Below are positions 37,806 to 47,241 of a DNA stretch of 64,000 nucleotides, one piece after another; position 1 is the first letter of the stretch, and each line of letters opens with the position of its first letter. The notes below the pieces were generated by a model that had not been told where the DNA came from, made no database searches, and saw only the letters and a list, made by a program, of their open reading frames with translations. The stretch is from JADGHX01 sp963837755 (GTDB lineage Bacteria; Pseudomonadota; Gammaproteobacteria; Steroidobacterales; Steroidobacteraceae): contig CAWIOP010000001.1 in NCBI GenBank assembly GCA_963837755.1, positions 1,302,001-1,366,000 on the forward strand. The letters are read 5' to 3'. The position numbers and the translations under genes are program-made.

Positions 37806-39599
37806 TCAGGGTCGGGCCGTGGCGATTCGCAGCACCGGGTAGAGGTTGAGGCGCTGGTCGTACGCCGGATGGCGCTTGTAGAAGAAGTCGAGCCGCGCTT
37901 GCGGGCTGCGCGCGAACTCTGCGTCCGTCGCGAGCAGGCGCTTGAACTCCGCCGCCACGGCCGGGTCGCTTGCCATCATCTCGAGCGCCACCTGTTCGGC
38001 CACGTAGGGCTCCATGTATTCCTTCTGCTCGAACGCTGAGTTGAAGAAGCCCCACGCGGCGTATGAGTCGCCGGCCCGCGGCTCGAGCAGCGTGAGGATG
38101 AGCCGCGCCTTCGGCTGCGCGATGGGCACGATGAGCGAGCCGACGGGGATGTCCTGCCGCTCGTCCTTCCACTGCCCTTCGAGCGTCGCGGTGAAGTGCC
38201 CTTCGAATGGCGCGGTGCTGAAGGTGACCTTCGTGGCACGGAACGCTTCCACGCTTGCGCCCTTCGCGGCGCGGTCCAGGCGCTCGAAGCGAATGCCGTG
38301 CACGGCGAGCCGCTCGCCGAGCCACGCGGCGTGTGCAGGCGGCACAACATAGGCGCCGCGCGGTGCGCGAACGGTGAGCTTCGGCACCAGGGTGTCGCGG
38401 AAGGGCACGTGCCACACCTGCGGCTTCGTCGGGTCATAGCGCGTGACGAGCGCGCCCGAGATGGGCGAGGGCTCGCGCGAGAAGGCATAGCCTCGGAAGT
38501 CGATGCTCGTAGTGTGCGGGCCGGTCTCGAAGTCGACTGCGACGTCCTGCCCCCCGAGTTTCTCGGCGCGGGCGTCTGCCTCGCGCGCGAGCGTGCGCCA
38601 CGCACGCCCTTGCTTCGCCGTCATCTCTGCGAGCTTCACCAGGATTTTGTGGGTGATGCGCACGCGTGTGGGGTAGTCCTTCCACGAGTGCGTCTCCACC
38701 AGCAGGGAATACCGGTTGCGAGTGGCCCAGTAGCCTGTCGAGAAACGCGGCGGATAAGGGCTCACGTCGAAACCCGACATCGGGTCGTCGGTGTCGCGGA
38801 ACGACGGGTAGAAATCGATCGGCAGCGAGCCTTGCGCCGTCAGCGCCGCATTCAGTTCCTTCACGAGCGCGCGACCGCCCGGCTGCATGCCGGGGTCGCC
38901 GGTGTTGACGGGTTCGAGGTTGTTGGAGACCTCCACTTCGAACTGCGCGCCATCCGTCACGTGCAGGTCGACGTAGAGCACCGGATCCCAGGCATCCAGA
39001 AGACGCAGCATCGCCTGCATCTCGGGTGCGTCGGCCTTGGTGTAGTCGCGGTTGAGGTTGTAGTTCTGCGACGTCACCCGCCAGCCCATCTCCTCGGGGC
39101 CGTTCTGGTTCGGGCGGTTGTAGCGCCCGAAGCGCTCGTGCCCGTCGACATTGAACACGGGCACGAACACCAGCACGAACGAGTCGAGCGCGCCCTTCGC
39201 GGCCTTGCCTTGAAGCATCTCGCGCACGGCGAGGAAGCCTGCGTCCTTGCCGTCGATCTCGCCGGCGTGAATGCCCCCTTGTGCCACCATCACCGGAACA
39301 CCGCGCTCGCGCGCATCGTCGGGCGTGAGCGCGCCGCTCTTCGAGACGGCGAGCGCGAGCATGGGACGGCCCTCCGGCGTGCGGCCGAACTCGAAAGCTC
39401 GCACGGCGCCCGGGTAGGCCTTCGCGAGCTCGGCGCACAGGCGCTCCACTTCATCGTAGCGGCCGGTGATGCGGAACCCGGAACGCTCGGAGAGCGTCTC
39501 GAGCGCTTTGGGGGTGGCGGCGAAAGTGGGCGTGGCGGTGATTCCCAGCAGAACGGCGGAGGTCGCGGCGAGCGCGAGCCGGCGCGGAAGGTCGATCAT
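37806..39599 (-). CDS. M14 zinc carboxypeptidase, exported
   Basis: 597 residues with signal peptide (MIDLPRRLALAATSAVLL, cleavage near TFAATP). The M14 zinc site is visible: QGGIHAGEIDGKDAG gives the first His and Glu, DLHVTDG the third ligand, and VETHSWKDY the region of the catalytic Glu. NYNLNRDY holds the substrate-binding Asn-Arg. A C-terminal part of about 200 residues follows the peptidase domain and is of a beta type seen in large bacterial M14 proteins. It probably trims peptides in the periplasm. It stands alone downstream of the repeat cluster. Confidence 0.9.
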   Translation of the reverse strand: MIDLPRRLALAATSAVLLGITATPTFAATPKALETLSERSGFRITGRYDEVERLCAELAKAYPGAVRAFEFGRTPEGRPMLALAVSKSGALTPDDARERGVPVMVAQGGIHAGEIDGKDAGFLAVREMLQGKAAKGALDSFVLVFVPVFNVDGHERFGRYNRPNQNGPEEMGWRVTSQNYNLNRDYTKADAPEMQAMLRLLDAWDPVLYVDLHVTDGAQFEVEVSNNLEPVNTGDPGMQPGGRALVKELNAALTAQGSLPIDFYPSFRDTDDPMSGFDVSPYPPRFSTGYWATRNRYSLLVETHSWKDYPTRVRITHKILVKLAEMTAKQGRAWRTLAREADARAEKLGGQDVAVDFETGPHTTSIDFRGYAFSREPSPISGALVTRYDPTKPQVWHVPFRDTLVPKLTVRAPRGAYVVPPAHAAWLGERLAVHGIRFERLDRAAKGASVEAFRATKVTFSTAPFEGHFTATLEGQWKDERQDIPVGSLIVPIAQPKARLILTLLEPRAGDSYAAWGFFNSAFEQKEYMEPYVAEQVALEMMASDPAVAAEFKRLLATDAEFARSPQARLDFFYKRHPAYDQRLNLYPVLRIATARP

Positions 39600-39664
39600 G
39601 CGGACGGTGCTCCAGGAGCCTTGCAGGGCCAGCGAATTCTAGAGCAGTCGGGTGTACCGCCGTG

Positions 39665-41662
39665 TCAGTTGGGCATTCGCTTTAGCGCAGCGTTGTGGCT
39701 GGTCAGCCCGACCAGGCTCGAGATGCCCGCTACCAGATCCTGCGGCTCCACGGGCTTTGACAGATGCATCTGGAAACCCGCCAGCAGCAGGCGGCGGCGG
39801 TCGTCCGCGCGCGCGTAGGCGGTGACGGCCACGGCAGGGATCGTCGCGACCCGGTCGTCCTCCAGCGCGCGCACCTGCCCGATGAGCTGGTAGCCGTCGG
39901 TGCCCGCCATGCCGATGTCGCTGATCAGGATGTCCACCGGCTCGTTGCTCAGCACGTCCATGGCCTGCTCGGCGTCCACGGCCAGCAGCACACGCGCGCC
40001 GCATTCTTCGAGCAGGCGGCCGAAGAAGAGCAGCGAATCCGCCTCGTCGTCCACGACGAGCACGGAAACGTGATCCAGGCGCGGCAACGCGTGCAGGTCG
40101 AGCGCCGCGCGCAGGCGCGATTCCGCCCCGGCTTCCTCGGCGTGCACGGAGACTATGGGCAGAGTCACCGTGAACGTGGAGCCCTGGCCTTCCCCGGGGC
40201 TGGCCGCTTTCACCGAGCCGCCATGCAGCTCCACGAGGCTCTTGACGATGGAAAGGCCCAGGCCGAGGCCACCGTGGCGCCGTGTTGTCGAAGAGTCTTC
40301 CTGCCTGAACCGCTCGAACACGAAAGGCAGAAACGCTGGCGCGATGCCGACGCCGCAGTCCTGGATGACGATCTCGGCGTGCGAGCTCGCACGCTCCAGG
40401 GCAACGCGTATGCACCCGCCAGGGGGCGTGAATTTGACCGCGTTCGCGAGCAGGTTCCACAGCACCTGCTGCAGGCGGGCCGGGTCGACTCGCGTCCAGC
40501 CGATGCTCGTGGCGAGCGACTTCTCCAGCCGCACGCTCTTGGCGTCCGCGGCCGGCCGCGCGGCTTCGACGGCGTTGCTGACGGCGTCCCGCAGGTCGAT
40601 GGTCTGCAGCTTGAGCGGCACCTCGCCCGTCATGATGCGGCTCATGTCGAGCAGGTCGTTGACGATCTGCGTCTGCGCGCGAACGTTGCGCTCGATGGTG
40701 TCGAGGCTGCGCGCGAGCTCGGCATTGTCGCCGGCGTGCCGGCGCGCGATGTGCACCCAGCCCACGATGGCATTCAACGGCGAGCGCAGCTCGTGGGAGA
40801 GCGTGGCCAGGAATTCGTCCTTGAGCCGGCTCGCCTGCTCGGCTTCCTGGCGAACCTTGCGCTCGCGTTCGAGCAGCACGTCCCGCTCCTGTTGCGCCAG
40901 CTTCCAGGCGGTTCGATCCCGGAGCACGACGCTGAAGCCGATGACGTGGCCGGCGGCATCCATCGCGCGGCTGAGAATGCTGCTCGCGAAGAACGGAGTG
41001 CCACCTTTCTGCAGCAGCCACAGGTCATTGGCGGAGCTGCCTTCTTCCGCGGCCACCTGCAGTTCGCGCTGGTGGACGCCATTGGCGACGTCTTCAGCGG
41101 AAAACAGCATTTCGGTGTTGAGGCCAACGAACTCGGCACGTGTGTAGCCCAACAGCCGCTCCACGCCTTCATTCCACGTGGTCGCGATTCCCTGCAGGTC
41201 GATGCCGAAGTTGGCGTAGCTTTTCACGTTCGAGATGAGCGTGTGGTAGCGGGCATCGCTCGCGCGCAGGGCGTCTTCCGCGAGCTTGCGCCCGGTGCGA
41301 TCGGTGGCGATGCCGATGATCGACTGCACCTTGCCGTGGCTGTCCACCTCCGGAACGAGATGCGCCTCGAAGTGCCGCTTACCGTGCTCGGTGCCGGCGG
41401 TGAATTCCGCGTCCTGCTGCTCGGCCGTGGCGAAGACCCGCTGGCAAGCCGCCGCGAATGCCGCACATTGGTCGGCGTCGACGCCGGCTTCGAGCGCCGC
41501 GCAGCCGACCAGGTCTTCCGGACGCGGGCCGAGAATGGCCGTTACCGCCCTGTTTACGTAGAGCAGGCGTAATTGCCGGTCCAATCTGAAGACGATGACG
41601 GGCAGGCGCTCGATGAAATGCGCCAGCAGGTGCTCATCGGGGGGAATGACATCGACCTTCAT
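39665..41662 (-). CDS. Hybrid histidine kinase (PAS-PAS-HisKA-HATPase-REC)
   Basis: 665 residues from ATG 41662; an in-frame start at 41776 would add 38 residues but would cross into the divergent gene's start. PAS domains lie at about 15-125 and 135-255, a coiled linker follows, the phospho-acceptor His290 is in LATLSHELRSPLNAIVGW, ATPase motifs NLLANAVKFTPPGG and GGLGLGLSIVKSLVELHGG follow, and a receiver domain (VLVVDDEADS, phospho-Asp in LISDIGMAG) ends the protein. No membrane helix is seen, so it is a soluble kinase, perhaps sensing redox or a small ligand through PAS. There is no adjacent separate regulator. Confidence 0.93.
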   Translation of the reverse strand: MKVDVIPPDEHLLAHFIERLPVIVFRLDRQLRLLYVNRAVTAILGPRPEDLVGCAALEAGVDADQCAAFAAACQRVFATAEQQDAEFTAGTEHGKRHFEAHLVPEVDSHGKVQSIIGIATDRTGRKLAEDALRASDARYHTLISNVKSYANFGIDLQGIATTWNEGVERLLGYTRAEFVGLNTEMLFSAEDVANGVHQRELQVAAEEGSSANDLWLLQKGGTPFFASSILSRAMDAAGHVIGFSVVLRDRTAWKLAQQERDVLLERERKVRQEAEQASRLKDEFLATLSHELRSPLNAIVGWVHIARRHAGDNAELARSLDTIERNVRAQTQIVNDLLDMSRIMTGEVPLKLQTIDLRDAVSNAVEAARPAADAKSVRLEKSLATSIGWTRVDPARLQQVLWNLLANAVKFTPPGGCIRVALERASSHAEIVIQDCGVGIAPAFLPFVFERFRQEDSSTTRRHGGLGLGLSIVKSLVELHGGSVKAASPGEGQGSTFTVTLPIVSVHAEEAGAESRLRAALDLHALPRLDHVSVLVVDDEADSLLFFGRLLEECGARVLLAVDAEQAMDVLSNEPVDILISDIGMAGTDGYQLIGQVRALEDDRVATIPAVAVTAYARADDRRRLLLAGFQMHLSKPVEPQDLVAGISSLVGLTSHNAALKRMPN

Positions 41663-41803
41663 GGCCAAGCTCAGGGTGTCTTCCGGGCCTTCGGCGGACG
41701 GAGCAACTTCTGTTCCGCAGCGCTCGCGTGCGGTAGATGCGGTAGAGTCGGACGGTCGGAAAAAATAGTGCACCAAACGGGGAATGCCGGCTCAGGGTGG
41801 GGT

Positions 41804-43294
41804 GTGAACGCCGCGCTGTGGCTGTTGATACTGATCGGGCCGCTCACCTCCGCCGCGCAGGCGGCGGAGGGTGAGGGAGCCCGTTTGGCCCGGCAGGCGC
41901 TCGTGCAGGCCGTTGCCGCATCCGACGAAATCCACGATCCCTTCCATCGCGCACAGTCGCTTGCCGAGATCGCCGAAGCCCAGGTGGCTGTCGGTGACGG
42001 CGATGCAGCCGTGCCACTTCTTCTGCTCGCGGCCGAATCTGCCGGCAACATCGACAACGACGCGCTCGCGTCCTGGGCGCGGCACGACATTGCACTGGCG
42101 CTTGTGAAGGCAGGCGAGCTTGCGCGGGCGGAAGCCACTGCCGATCGGATCAGCGACTCGCGCCAGCGTGACGCCGTGCTCGCCGCGGTGGTCGACGCCC
42201 GGCGCGCGGGTCACGACTACGCGGGTGCACTGGCCGCCGCACGACGCATCCAGGATGCGGTGCGCCAGGGCCAGGGCCTGAGACGCATCGTCATTGCGCA
42301 GGCGGGCACCGGCGATATGGAGAGCGCACTCGCCACCGCGCGAAGCATCGTGCAACCGGCACTCAGTGCTGCCGCGTTGGGTGAGGTCGTCGCGGCGATG
42401 GCGAAGGACCGCAGCTTCAATGAGGCCCGCCTGCTCGCATCACGTATCCGGGACGAACGAGCGCGCAGCGACGCCCTGGTTGAGATCGCGTCCGCGCAGG
42501 CGGATGCGGGCGACGTGGAGGGCGCGTTAGCCACCGCGAACAGCGTCGAAGACAAGTTGTTCCGCGCCGAAGCCTTTTCGCGAGTGGCCGCGGCGTGCAT
42601 GCGCATCGGCCGTAGTGATGAGGCTCGTGAGTTGTTTGCGCAGGCCGTTGCGCTGGCGAAAGGCGGCCGGGGCGGCGCGGAACGCAAGGGCTTCGCGCTC
42701 GTGGAGATAGCCCGCGCGCAGGTTTCCGTTCATGAGACCTCGGCTGCGCGCGAGACGCTGCAGCTGGCGCTCGCAAGCGTTGGAACCGTGAAGCGCAATT
42801 CAGGCCGGCTTACGCTGCTGGCGCAGATTGCGCCCTTGCAGGCGCGTCTCGGCGACCACGCCAGCGCCATGGCCACGGCCTGGCGTGCTGACGATCCAAG
42901 CCTGCGGCCTCTGCTTGTTCGGGACGTCGCCGCCACGCAAGCCGAGTCGGGCGATGTCAAAGGGGCTGTGCAAGCGGCTCGTGCACTGAGTGACCTGCCG
43001 GCGAGCGCGGCGGCGTTCTTTGGAATACTGCGCGCGCAGTCCCAGGCGCGGGATTCGCCCGGCATGCGCGCGACCATCGAGGCCGCGCTCCAGATCGTGC
43101 GTGTCATACGTGCCGAAGAGCTCAGGGCCGGCGCACTCGGCTCGCTCGCGGCCGCACAGCTCGTGGCGGGCGACGAGGACGCCGCCCTTCTGCTCTTCGA
43201 CGAAGCGATGGCCGTGGCCGCCCAGGTGGAGCCAGGCCCCGCGCGGGCCGCGGCCTACGCGCGAATCGGCGATGCGCTGGGTGAGCGTGCGTGA
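41804..43294 (+). CDS. Exported helical-repeat protein of unknown function
   Basis: 496 residues from GTG 41804, which has AGGGTGG just upstream and starts a signal peptide (VNAALWLLILIGPLTSAAQA). A GTG at 41768 is an alternative. The mature protein is a run of about twelve units of 33-35 residues on the theme R-x3-L-x2-IA-x-AQA-x-AGD-x2-GAL-x-TA (for example RSDALVEIASAQADAGDVEGA), a TPR-related solenoid. There are no catalytic motifs. It is divergent from the hybrid kinase, and its upstream region overlaps that kinase's start zone, so the two may be co-regulated. Confidence 0.8.
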   Translation: MNAALWLLILIGPLTSAAQAAEGEGARLARQALVQAVAASDEIHDPFHRAQSLAEIAEAQVAVGDGDAAVPLLLLAAESAGNIDNDALASWARHDIALALVKAGELARAEATADRISDSRQRDAVLAAVVDARRAGHDYAGALAAARRIQDAVRQGQGLRRIVIAQAGTGDMESALATARSIVQPALSAAALGEVVAAMAKDRSFNEARLLASRIRDERARSDALVEIASAQADAGDVEGALATANSVEDKLFRAEAFSRVAAACMRIGRSDEARELFAQAVALAKGGRGGAERKGFALVEIARAQVSVHETSAARETLQLALASVGTVKRNSGRLTLLAQIAPLQARLGDHASAMATAWRADDPSLRPLLVRDVAATQAESGDVKGAVQAARALSDLPASAAAFFGILRAQSQARDSPGMRATIEAALQIVRVIRAEELRAGALGSLAAAQLVAGDEDAALLLFDEAMAVAAQVEPGPARAAAYARIGDALGERA

Positions 43295-43320
43295 GGCAAC
43301 TCGCGCGCACCGTCTGGCCG

Positions 43321-43455
43321 CGGCTCACCACGATGCATCAGCCGAGCCATGACCTCGCGTACCAGGCGACGGGACTGCTGCTGCAGATGCTGAAGACGCG
43401 CAAGGCGCCAACACCGGTGCGGCTGCCGCATCAGCTCGTTTGTCGCGAGTCGGCC
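43321..43455 (+). pseudogene. LacI-type regulator, C-terminal remnant
   Basis: A 45-codon stretch reading RLTTMHQPSHDLAYQATGLL and then LPHQLVCRESA has the closing pattern of LacI/GalR regulators (LTT, QP, LLL-basic, LP-x-LV-x-R-S). The helix-turn-helix and sugar-binding core are absent, and no start belongs to it. It begins just after the preceding repeat protein's stop. Assignment rests on pattern recall over a short span. Confidence 0.5.
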
Positions 43456-43501
43456 TGCGACGGCGCTACGCTCTTGAATCCTGAACCCGTCCGACGAGGT
43501 A

Positions 43502-44179
43502 CTACTCGCCCGCCCCGGCGCCCACCGCAACCCACGCGATCTGCGCGTTCGAGACGCTCTTCACGTCGAACTTCTTCGCTGCCGCGGCCATGCGCGTGAG
43601 CGCCTCCGCAATGGGCATCGGTGGTTTGGCGTCGCCTTTCTTGACCTTGTGGAAACGCACGGGGTTGATGCGGGCGACGACGTAGTTGCGCAGATATGGA
43701 GACTTGAAGCCGCGCGCGGTGAGATCGCCGATGATGCGCTTCACGTTTGCATCGATCTCCAGCAAGGCGCGATGCGTAGGCTTCCCGCTCGCGCAGGCTG
43801 CTGGCGAGCGGGCGCTCGCTGAAACGATCGAGCTTCTTTAGGAACGGGCTGTACGCACCGCCCGCGAACCGTGGCGCCTGCTCGTAAACGGCGCCCAGCG
43901 TAATCAACTCCGCCGCTTCGAACTCCGCGCTGAGATCCGACTCGCGCGTGGTGCCCTGCTTCTTCGCAAGACTGCGCGCCATGCGAATGACTTCGAGGCT
44001 GCGGTCCTTGAGGTTGTGCGCCTGGCGAGATCCGCGACCTCGGGGTTGTCTGTCGCGAGGGGCACATCTGCCGCCGTGAGCCCGCGGCTGCTGCGGCTTG
44101 GCGCAAGCCTGCCGCGAGTCGATTTGCCGCGCTTGGCTGCCGCGCCAGGTTTGGCACGTGAGGTTTTCTTCGCTGCCAT
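43502..44179 (-). CDS. Unknown basic-N-terminus protein (two frameshifts)
   Basis: About 225 codons. ATG 44179 opens MAAKKTSRAKPGAAAKRGKS, a Lys/Ala-rich flexible start, followed by DNPEVADL. The middle (KDRSLEVIRMARSLAKKQGT, FEAAELITLGAVYEQAP, SPFLKKLDRFSER) and end (IDANVKRIIGDLTARGFKSPYLRNYVVARINPVRF) are helical and look like a conserved family I cannot name with certainty; some relatives carry ParB-like labels. A one-base deletion near 44020 and a one-base insertion near 43768 break the frame. Its start is 4 nt after the ABC ATPase stop, so it is probably the last gene of that operon. Confidence 0.6.
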
Positions 44180-44183
44180 GGCT

Positions 44184-44873
44184 TTACGTTGACACGCTGT
44201 TCACGATCTTTCCGTCCACCAGGTCGATCCGCCGGTCGGCCCGCTCGGCGAACGTGATGTCGTGCGTGACCGCGATGACGCTGCAATGCTCGCGACGGGT
44301 GAGGTCGTGCAGGATGGCGCGCACGTTCTCGCTCGACTTCGAATCCAGCGCGCCGGTCGGCTCGTCCGCGAGTATGACGAGTGGATTGTTGGCGAGCGCG
44401 CGGGCAATCGCCACGCGTTGCCGCTGGCCACCGGAAAGCTGCGACGGGCGCTTGCGCGCATGGTCGGCGAGCCCGAGATCCGCCAGCAGCTTCGCGGCGC
44501 GCTGGCGCTGCTCCTGAAGCGGCAGGCGGCCGAGCCGGCGCATGGGGATGAGCACGTTGTCGAACGCGGAGAACTCCGCGAGCAGAAAGTGAAACTGGAA
44601 CACGAAGCCGAGCTTCTGCAGACGCAGGTCCGCCAGACGCTCTTCGTCGATTGCGCTCGTGTCTTCGCCATCGAAGTAAAGCGTGCCGGCGGTGGGGCGG
44701 TCCAGCAGGCCGAGCAGGTACAGGAGCGAGGATTTGCCGGAGCCGGAGGGCCCGCGGATCACGACGAACTCGCCACGGCCGATGCGAAGGCTCGCATCGT
44801 CCACGAGCGTGACGGGCACTTCACCCGTGAGCTTGCGCGTGAGCCCTTCCGCGATGATGACATCGGCAGTCAT
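44184..44873 (-). CDS. ABC exporter ATPase (LolD/MacB type)
   Basis: 229-residue ATPase. Walker A is GPSGSGKSS, the Q-loop region is LGFVFQFHFLL, the signature is QLSGGQRQRVAIARAL, Walker B is VILADEPTGALD, and the switch His is in AVTHD. It is the family that pairs with FtsX-like permeases and works as a mechanotransmission exporter. The ATG at 44873 overlaps the permease stop (ATGA), so translation is coupled. Gene order adaptor, permease, ATPase (leftward) marks a complete inner-membrane system without its own TolC. Confidence 0.93.
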   Translation of the reverse strand: MTADVIIAEGLTRKLTGEVPVTLVDDASLRIGRGEFVVIRGPSGSGKSSLLYLLGLLDRPTAGTLYFDGEDTSAIDEERLADLRLQKLGFVFQFHFLLAEFSAFDNVLIPMRRLGRLPLQEQRQRAAKLLADLGLADHARKRPSQLSGGQRQRVAIARALANNPLVILADEPTGALDSKSSENVRAILHDLTRREHCSVIAVTHDITFAERADRRIDLVDGKIVNSVST

Positions 44874-46114
44874 GCCGCGCCTCGCAGGATGTCCACGGGC
44901 TGCACGCTGCCGCCCTTGCGCGCCGGAAGGTAGGCCGCCGCAACGGCGGAAACCATGGCGAATGCCACAGCGAGCACGAACTGATCCGCGCCCCAGTACA
45001 CGGGCAGGTGAATGGGCTCGGCCTGCCCCGGCACTTTCACGACCACCCGCTGGATCAGCGCCATGAGCCCGCAGCCGCCGAGCGCGCCGACGGCACTGCC
45101 GGCGATGCCCATGATGAGGCCCTCGATGAGGAAGATGCGGCGCACGTCCCGCGCGTGAAATCCCATGGATTTGAGAATGGCGATGTCGCGCGTCTTCTCC
45201 ATGACGACGGTGGAGATCACGTTGTAGATGCCGAACGAGGCGACCAGCAGGATCGCGCCGACCACGCTGTACATGATGATGTTGCGCACGAGCAGCGTGT
45301 TCAGGATGTCTTCGCTCGCCTCCTGCCACGACACGCTCTTGTAGCCGATCTTGCGCTCCAGCCGCGTGGCCACGTCACGGGCGCGGTACGCATCGTCGAG
45401 CCGCAGGATGATGCTGTTCGCGACGTTCGGCCGGTTCATGAGCGCCTGCACGCGCTTGATCTGCGCGAACGTCTGGCCCTCGTCGTAGCGCACGTTGCCC
45501 GTGCGAAACAGCCCGACGATGCGCATGGGGCGCACGTTGCCCTGGGATGCGACCACCGAGACCGTGTCGCCCAGCGACAGGCTCAACTTCTTCGCGAGCC
45601 CTGCGCCGATGATGATGCCGTTGTGATCGCGGTCTATTTCTTCGAGTGAGCCGGCGATGATGTCCTCGGTGATACTGCTCACCCCTTTCATGCGCGCGGC
45701 GACGATGCCCGAGAGCGTGACGGATTCGTCGCGGCCCGCGAAGCTGAAGATGGCCTGGCCAACCAGCACCGGCGCGGCGGTGACGCCGGGCTGCGCATCG
45801 ATGAAGGCGAGCTTCTGCTTGTACTGGCGGATGCCACGGCGCTCGGCGAGGGGCTTCACATGCTTCACGCTCACCGCGCCGCCTGGATAGGCGACGGTTG
45901 CCGGCTGCTGGCGAGTGTTTCGGAATTCGTCCGAGATGGTGACGTGAGGCGCGGTGTCGACGAGCCGGGCGATGAAGTCGCGCTCCGAGCCCCGCATGAG
46001 CGCCGACACCGCGAGAAAAAACGCCACGCCGAGCACGACACCCGACAAGGAAACCAGCGTCTGCCGGCGCCGGCTGCGCAGGTGGCTGGCTGCGATGTCG
46101 GCGTAGAGGCTCAT
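44870..46114 (-). CDS. ABC exporter permease (MacB/FtsX type)
   Basis: 414 residues with an N-terminal helix (SLSGVVLGVAFFLAVSALM), a large periplasmic domain (about 45-270), and three C-terminal helices with the FtsX motifs VISTVVMEKTRDIAILKSMGF and FLIEGLIMGIAGSAVGALGG. It lacks a fused ATPase; the separate ATPase follows with a 4-nt overlap. The adaptor gene ends 16 nt upstream. The probable substrate is a lipoprotein, peptide or amphiphile; it is not determinable. Confidence 0.92.
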   Translation of the reverse strand: MSLYADIAASHLRSRRRQTLVSLSGVVLGVAFFLAVSALMRGSERDFIARLVDTAPHVTISDEFRNTRQQPATVAYPGGAVSVKHVKPLAERRGIRQYKQKLAFIDAQPGVTAAPVLVGQAIFSFAGRDESVTLSGIVAARMKGVSSITEDIIAGSLEEIDRDHNGIIIGAGLAKKLSLSLGDTVSVVASQGNVRPMRIVGLFRTGNVRYDEGQTFAQIKRVQALMNRPNVANSIILRLDDAYRARDVATRLERKIGYKSVSWQEASEDILNTLLVRNIIMYSVVGAILLVASFGIYNVISTVVMEKTRDIAILKSMGFHARDVRRIFLIEGLIMGIAGSAVGALGGCGLMALIQRVVVKVPGQAEPIHLPVYWGADQFVLAVAFAMVSAVAAAYLPARKGGSVQPVDILRGAA

Positions 46115-46130
46115 GAGCGCGGTGCCTTCG

Positions 46131-47180
46131 TCACTTGTTCGTCGCGGGCGGCGCCACAGACGCCGCGCGTACCTGCGATGTGCCTGTCGTACTGCGCACG
46201 CGGCGCCCCGCCTCGATATTTTCAGGCGGCTGCAGAATCACGGCATCGGCGTCATCGAGGCCGCTGCGAATCTCCGTTCGCTCAGGTCCCACCACGCCCG
46301 TAATCACGTCACGCGGCTGCGCGCGGCCGTCGTCCACCATCCACACCTTGCCGTTCACAACGGAGGTTGTCGGCACCAGCAGCACGTTCTGCCGTTCCTC
46401 CAGCACGATGTTCGTCTCGGTCGTCATGCCGATGGCCAGCGGCGGGTCGTTCATCAGCGAGATGCGCACGCGGTAGCTGCGCGCCACCGGATCGCCGCGC
46501 GGCGTCACCTGTGCCACGCGGCCTTCGAACGTGCGATTCGGGAACGCATCCGTCTGAATGAGCACGCGCAGGCCCGGGCTGACACGCGGCACGTCTTCTT
46601 CATCCACTTCGGCCGTGATCCGCAGCGGGGCCGGCCCCGACATATGGAAGAGCACCTGGTTTACGGGGATCAGCTCGCCGATCTCGCCGTCGCGGCGAAT
46701 GATGCGGCCGTCGGCCGGCGCGGTGAGCGACATGAACTGCACCTTTTCGCGCGCCCCTTTCAGCGCAGCCTGGGCGGAACCCAGGTCGGTGCGGGTTCGG
46801 TCCACTGCATCCTGCGCGACGAGGTTCTGGCGGTGGAGCGCCTGGGTGCGCTCGAACTGGGCATTGGCGTATTCCACGCGGGCCTGGGCTTCCGCGACGG
46901 CGGCGCGCAGATCGGAGTCTTCGAGGCGCGCGAGCAGCTGGCCGCGCTTCACGTCATCGCCTTCGTCCGCTTTCAGCTCGATGAGCCGCGCGGCCGCACG
47001 AGGCGCAATGCGAATTTCGAGGCTGGGTTCGACGGTGCCGGTGGCGTACACCGCTTCGATGGCCGGCCCGCGAACCGGTTTCGCCACCACCACCTGGGCC
47101 GGCGAAAGCTTCCACCACGCAACGGCGCCACCTGCGGCCACAACGCCCAGAACGAGAATCGTGGCGATGGATCGACGCAT
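46131..47180 (-). CDS. Periplasmic adaptor (HlyD/MacA-like), system 1
   Basis: 349 residues with an N-terminal membrane anchor (MRRSIATILVLGVVAAGGAVAWW). Lipoyl/barrel-sandwich halves are PRAAARLIELKADEGDDVKRGQLLARLEDSDL and MSLTAPADGRIIRRDGEIGELI around a short coiled-coil hairpin (VEYANAQFERTQALHRQ). A beta-barrel and membrane-proximal part follow (QTDAFPNRTFEGRVAQV). It would bridge the permease to an outer-membrane duct. First gene of the three-gene export operon, followed after 16 nt by the permease. Confidence 0.92.
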   Translation of the reverse strand: MRRSIATILVLGVVAAGGAVAWWKLSPAQVVVAKPVRGPAIEAVYATGTVEPSLEIRIAPRAAARLIELKADEGDDVKRGQLLARLEDSDLRAAVAEAQARVEYANAQFERTQALHRQNLVAQDAVDRTRTDLGSAQAALKGAREKVQFMSLTAPADGRIIRRDGEIGELIPVNQVLFHMSGPAPLRITAEVDEEDVPRVSPGLRVLIQTDAFPNRTFEGRVAQVTPRGDPVARSYRVRISLMNDPPLAIGMTTETNIVLEERQNVLLVPTTSVVNGKVWMVDDGRAQPRDVITGVVGPERTEIRSGLDDADAVILQPPENIEAGRRVRSTTGTSQVRAASVAPPATNK

Positions 47181-47241
47181 GGTGATTGGGGACTGCTCTT
47201 CGCTTTCCTTACGGTGCGCGCAGTCTAAAGGGCTTCAGTGA

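Noticed and set aside
38196..39818. 540-codon plus-strand open frame opposite the M14 peptidase
   Set aside because: Antisense shadow; it crosses the intergenic gap and lacks any domain pattern.
39764..41572. 602-codon plus-strand open frame opposite the hybrid kinase
   Set aside because: Shadow frame. The minus-strand frame has complete PAS, HisKA, ATPase and receiver motifs.
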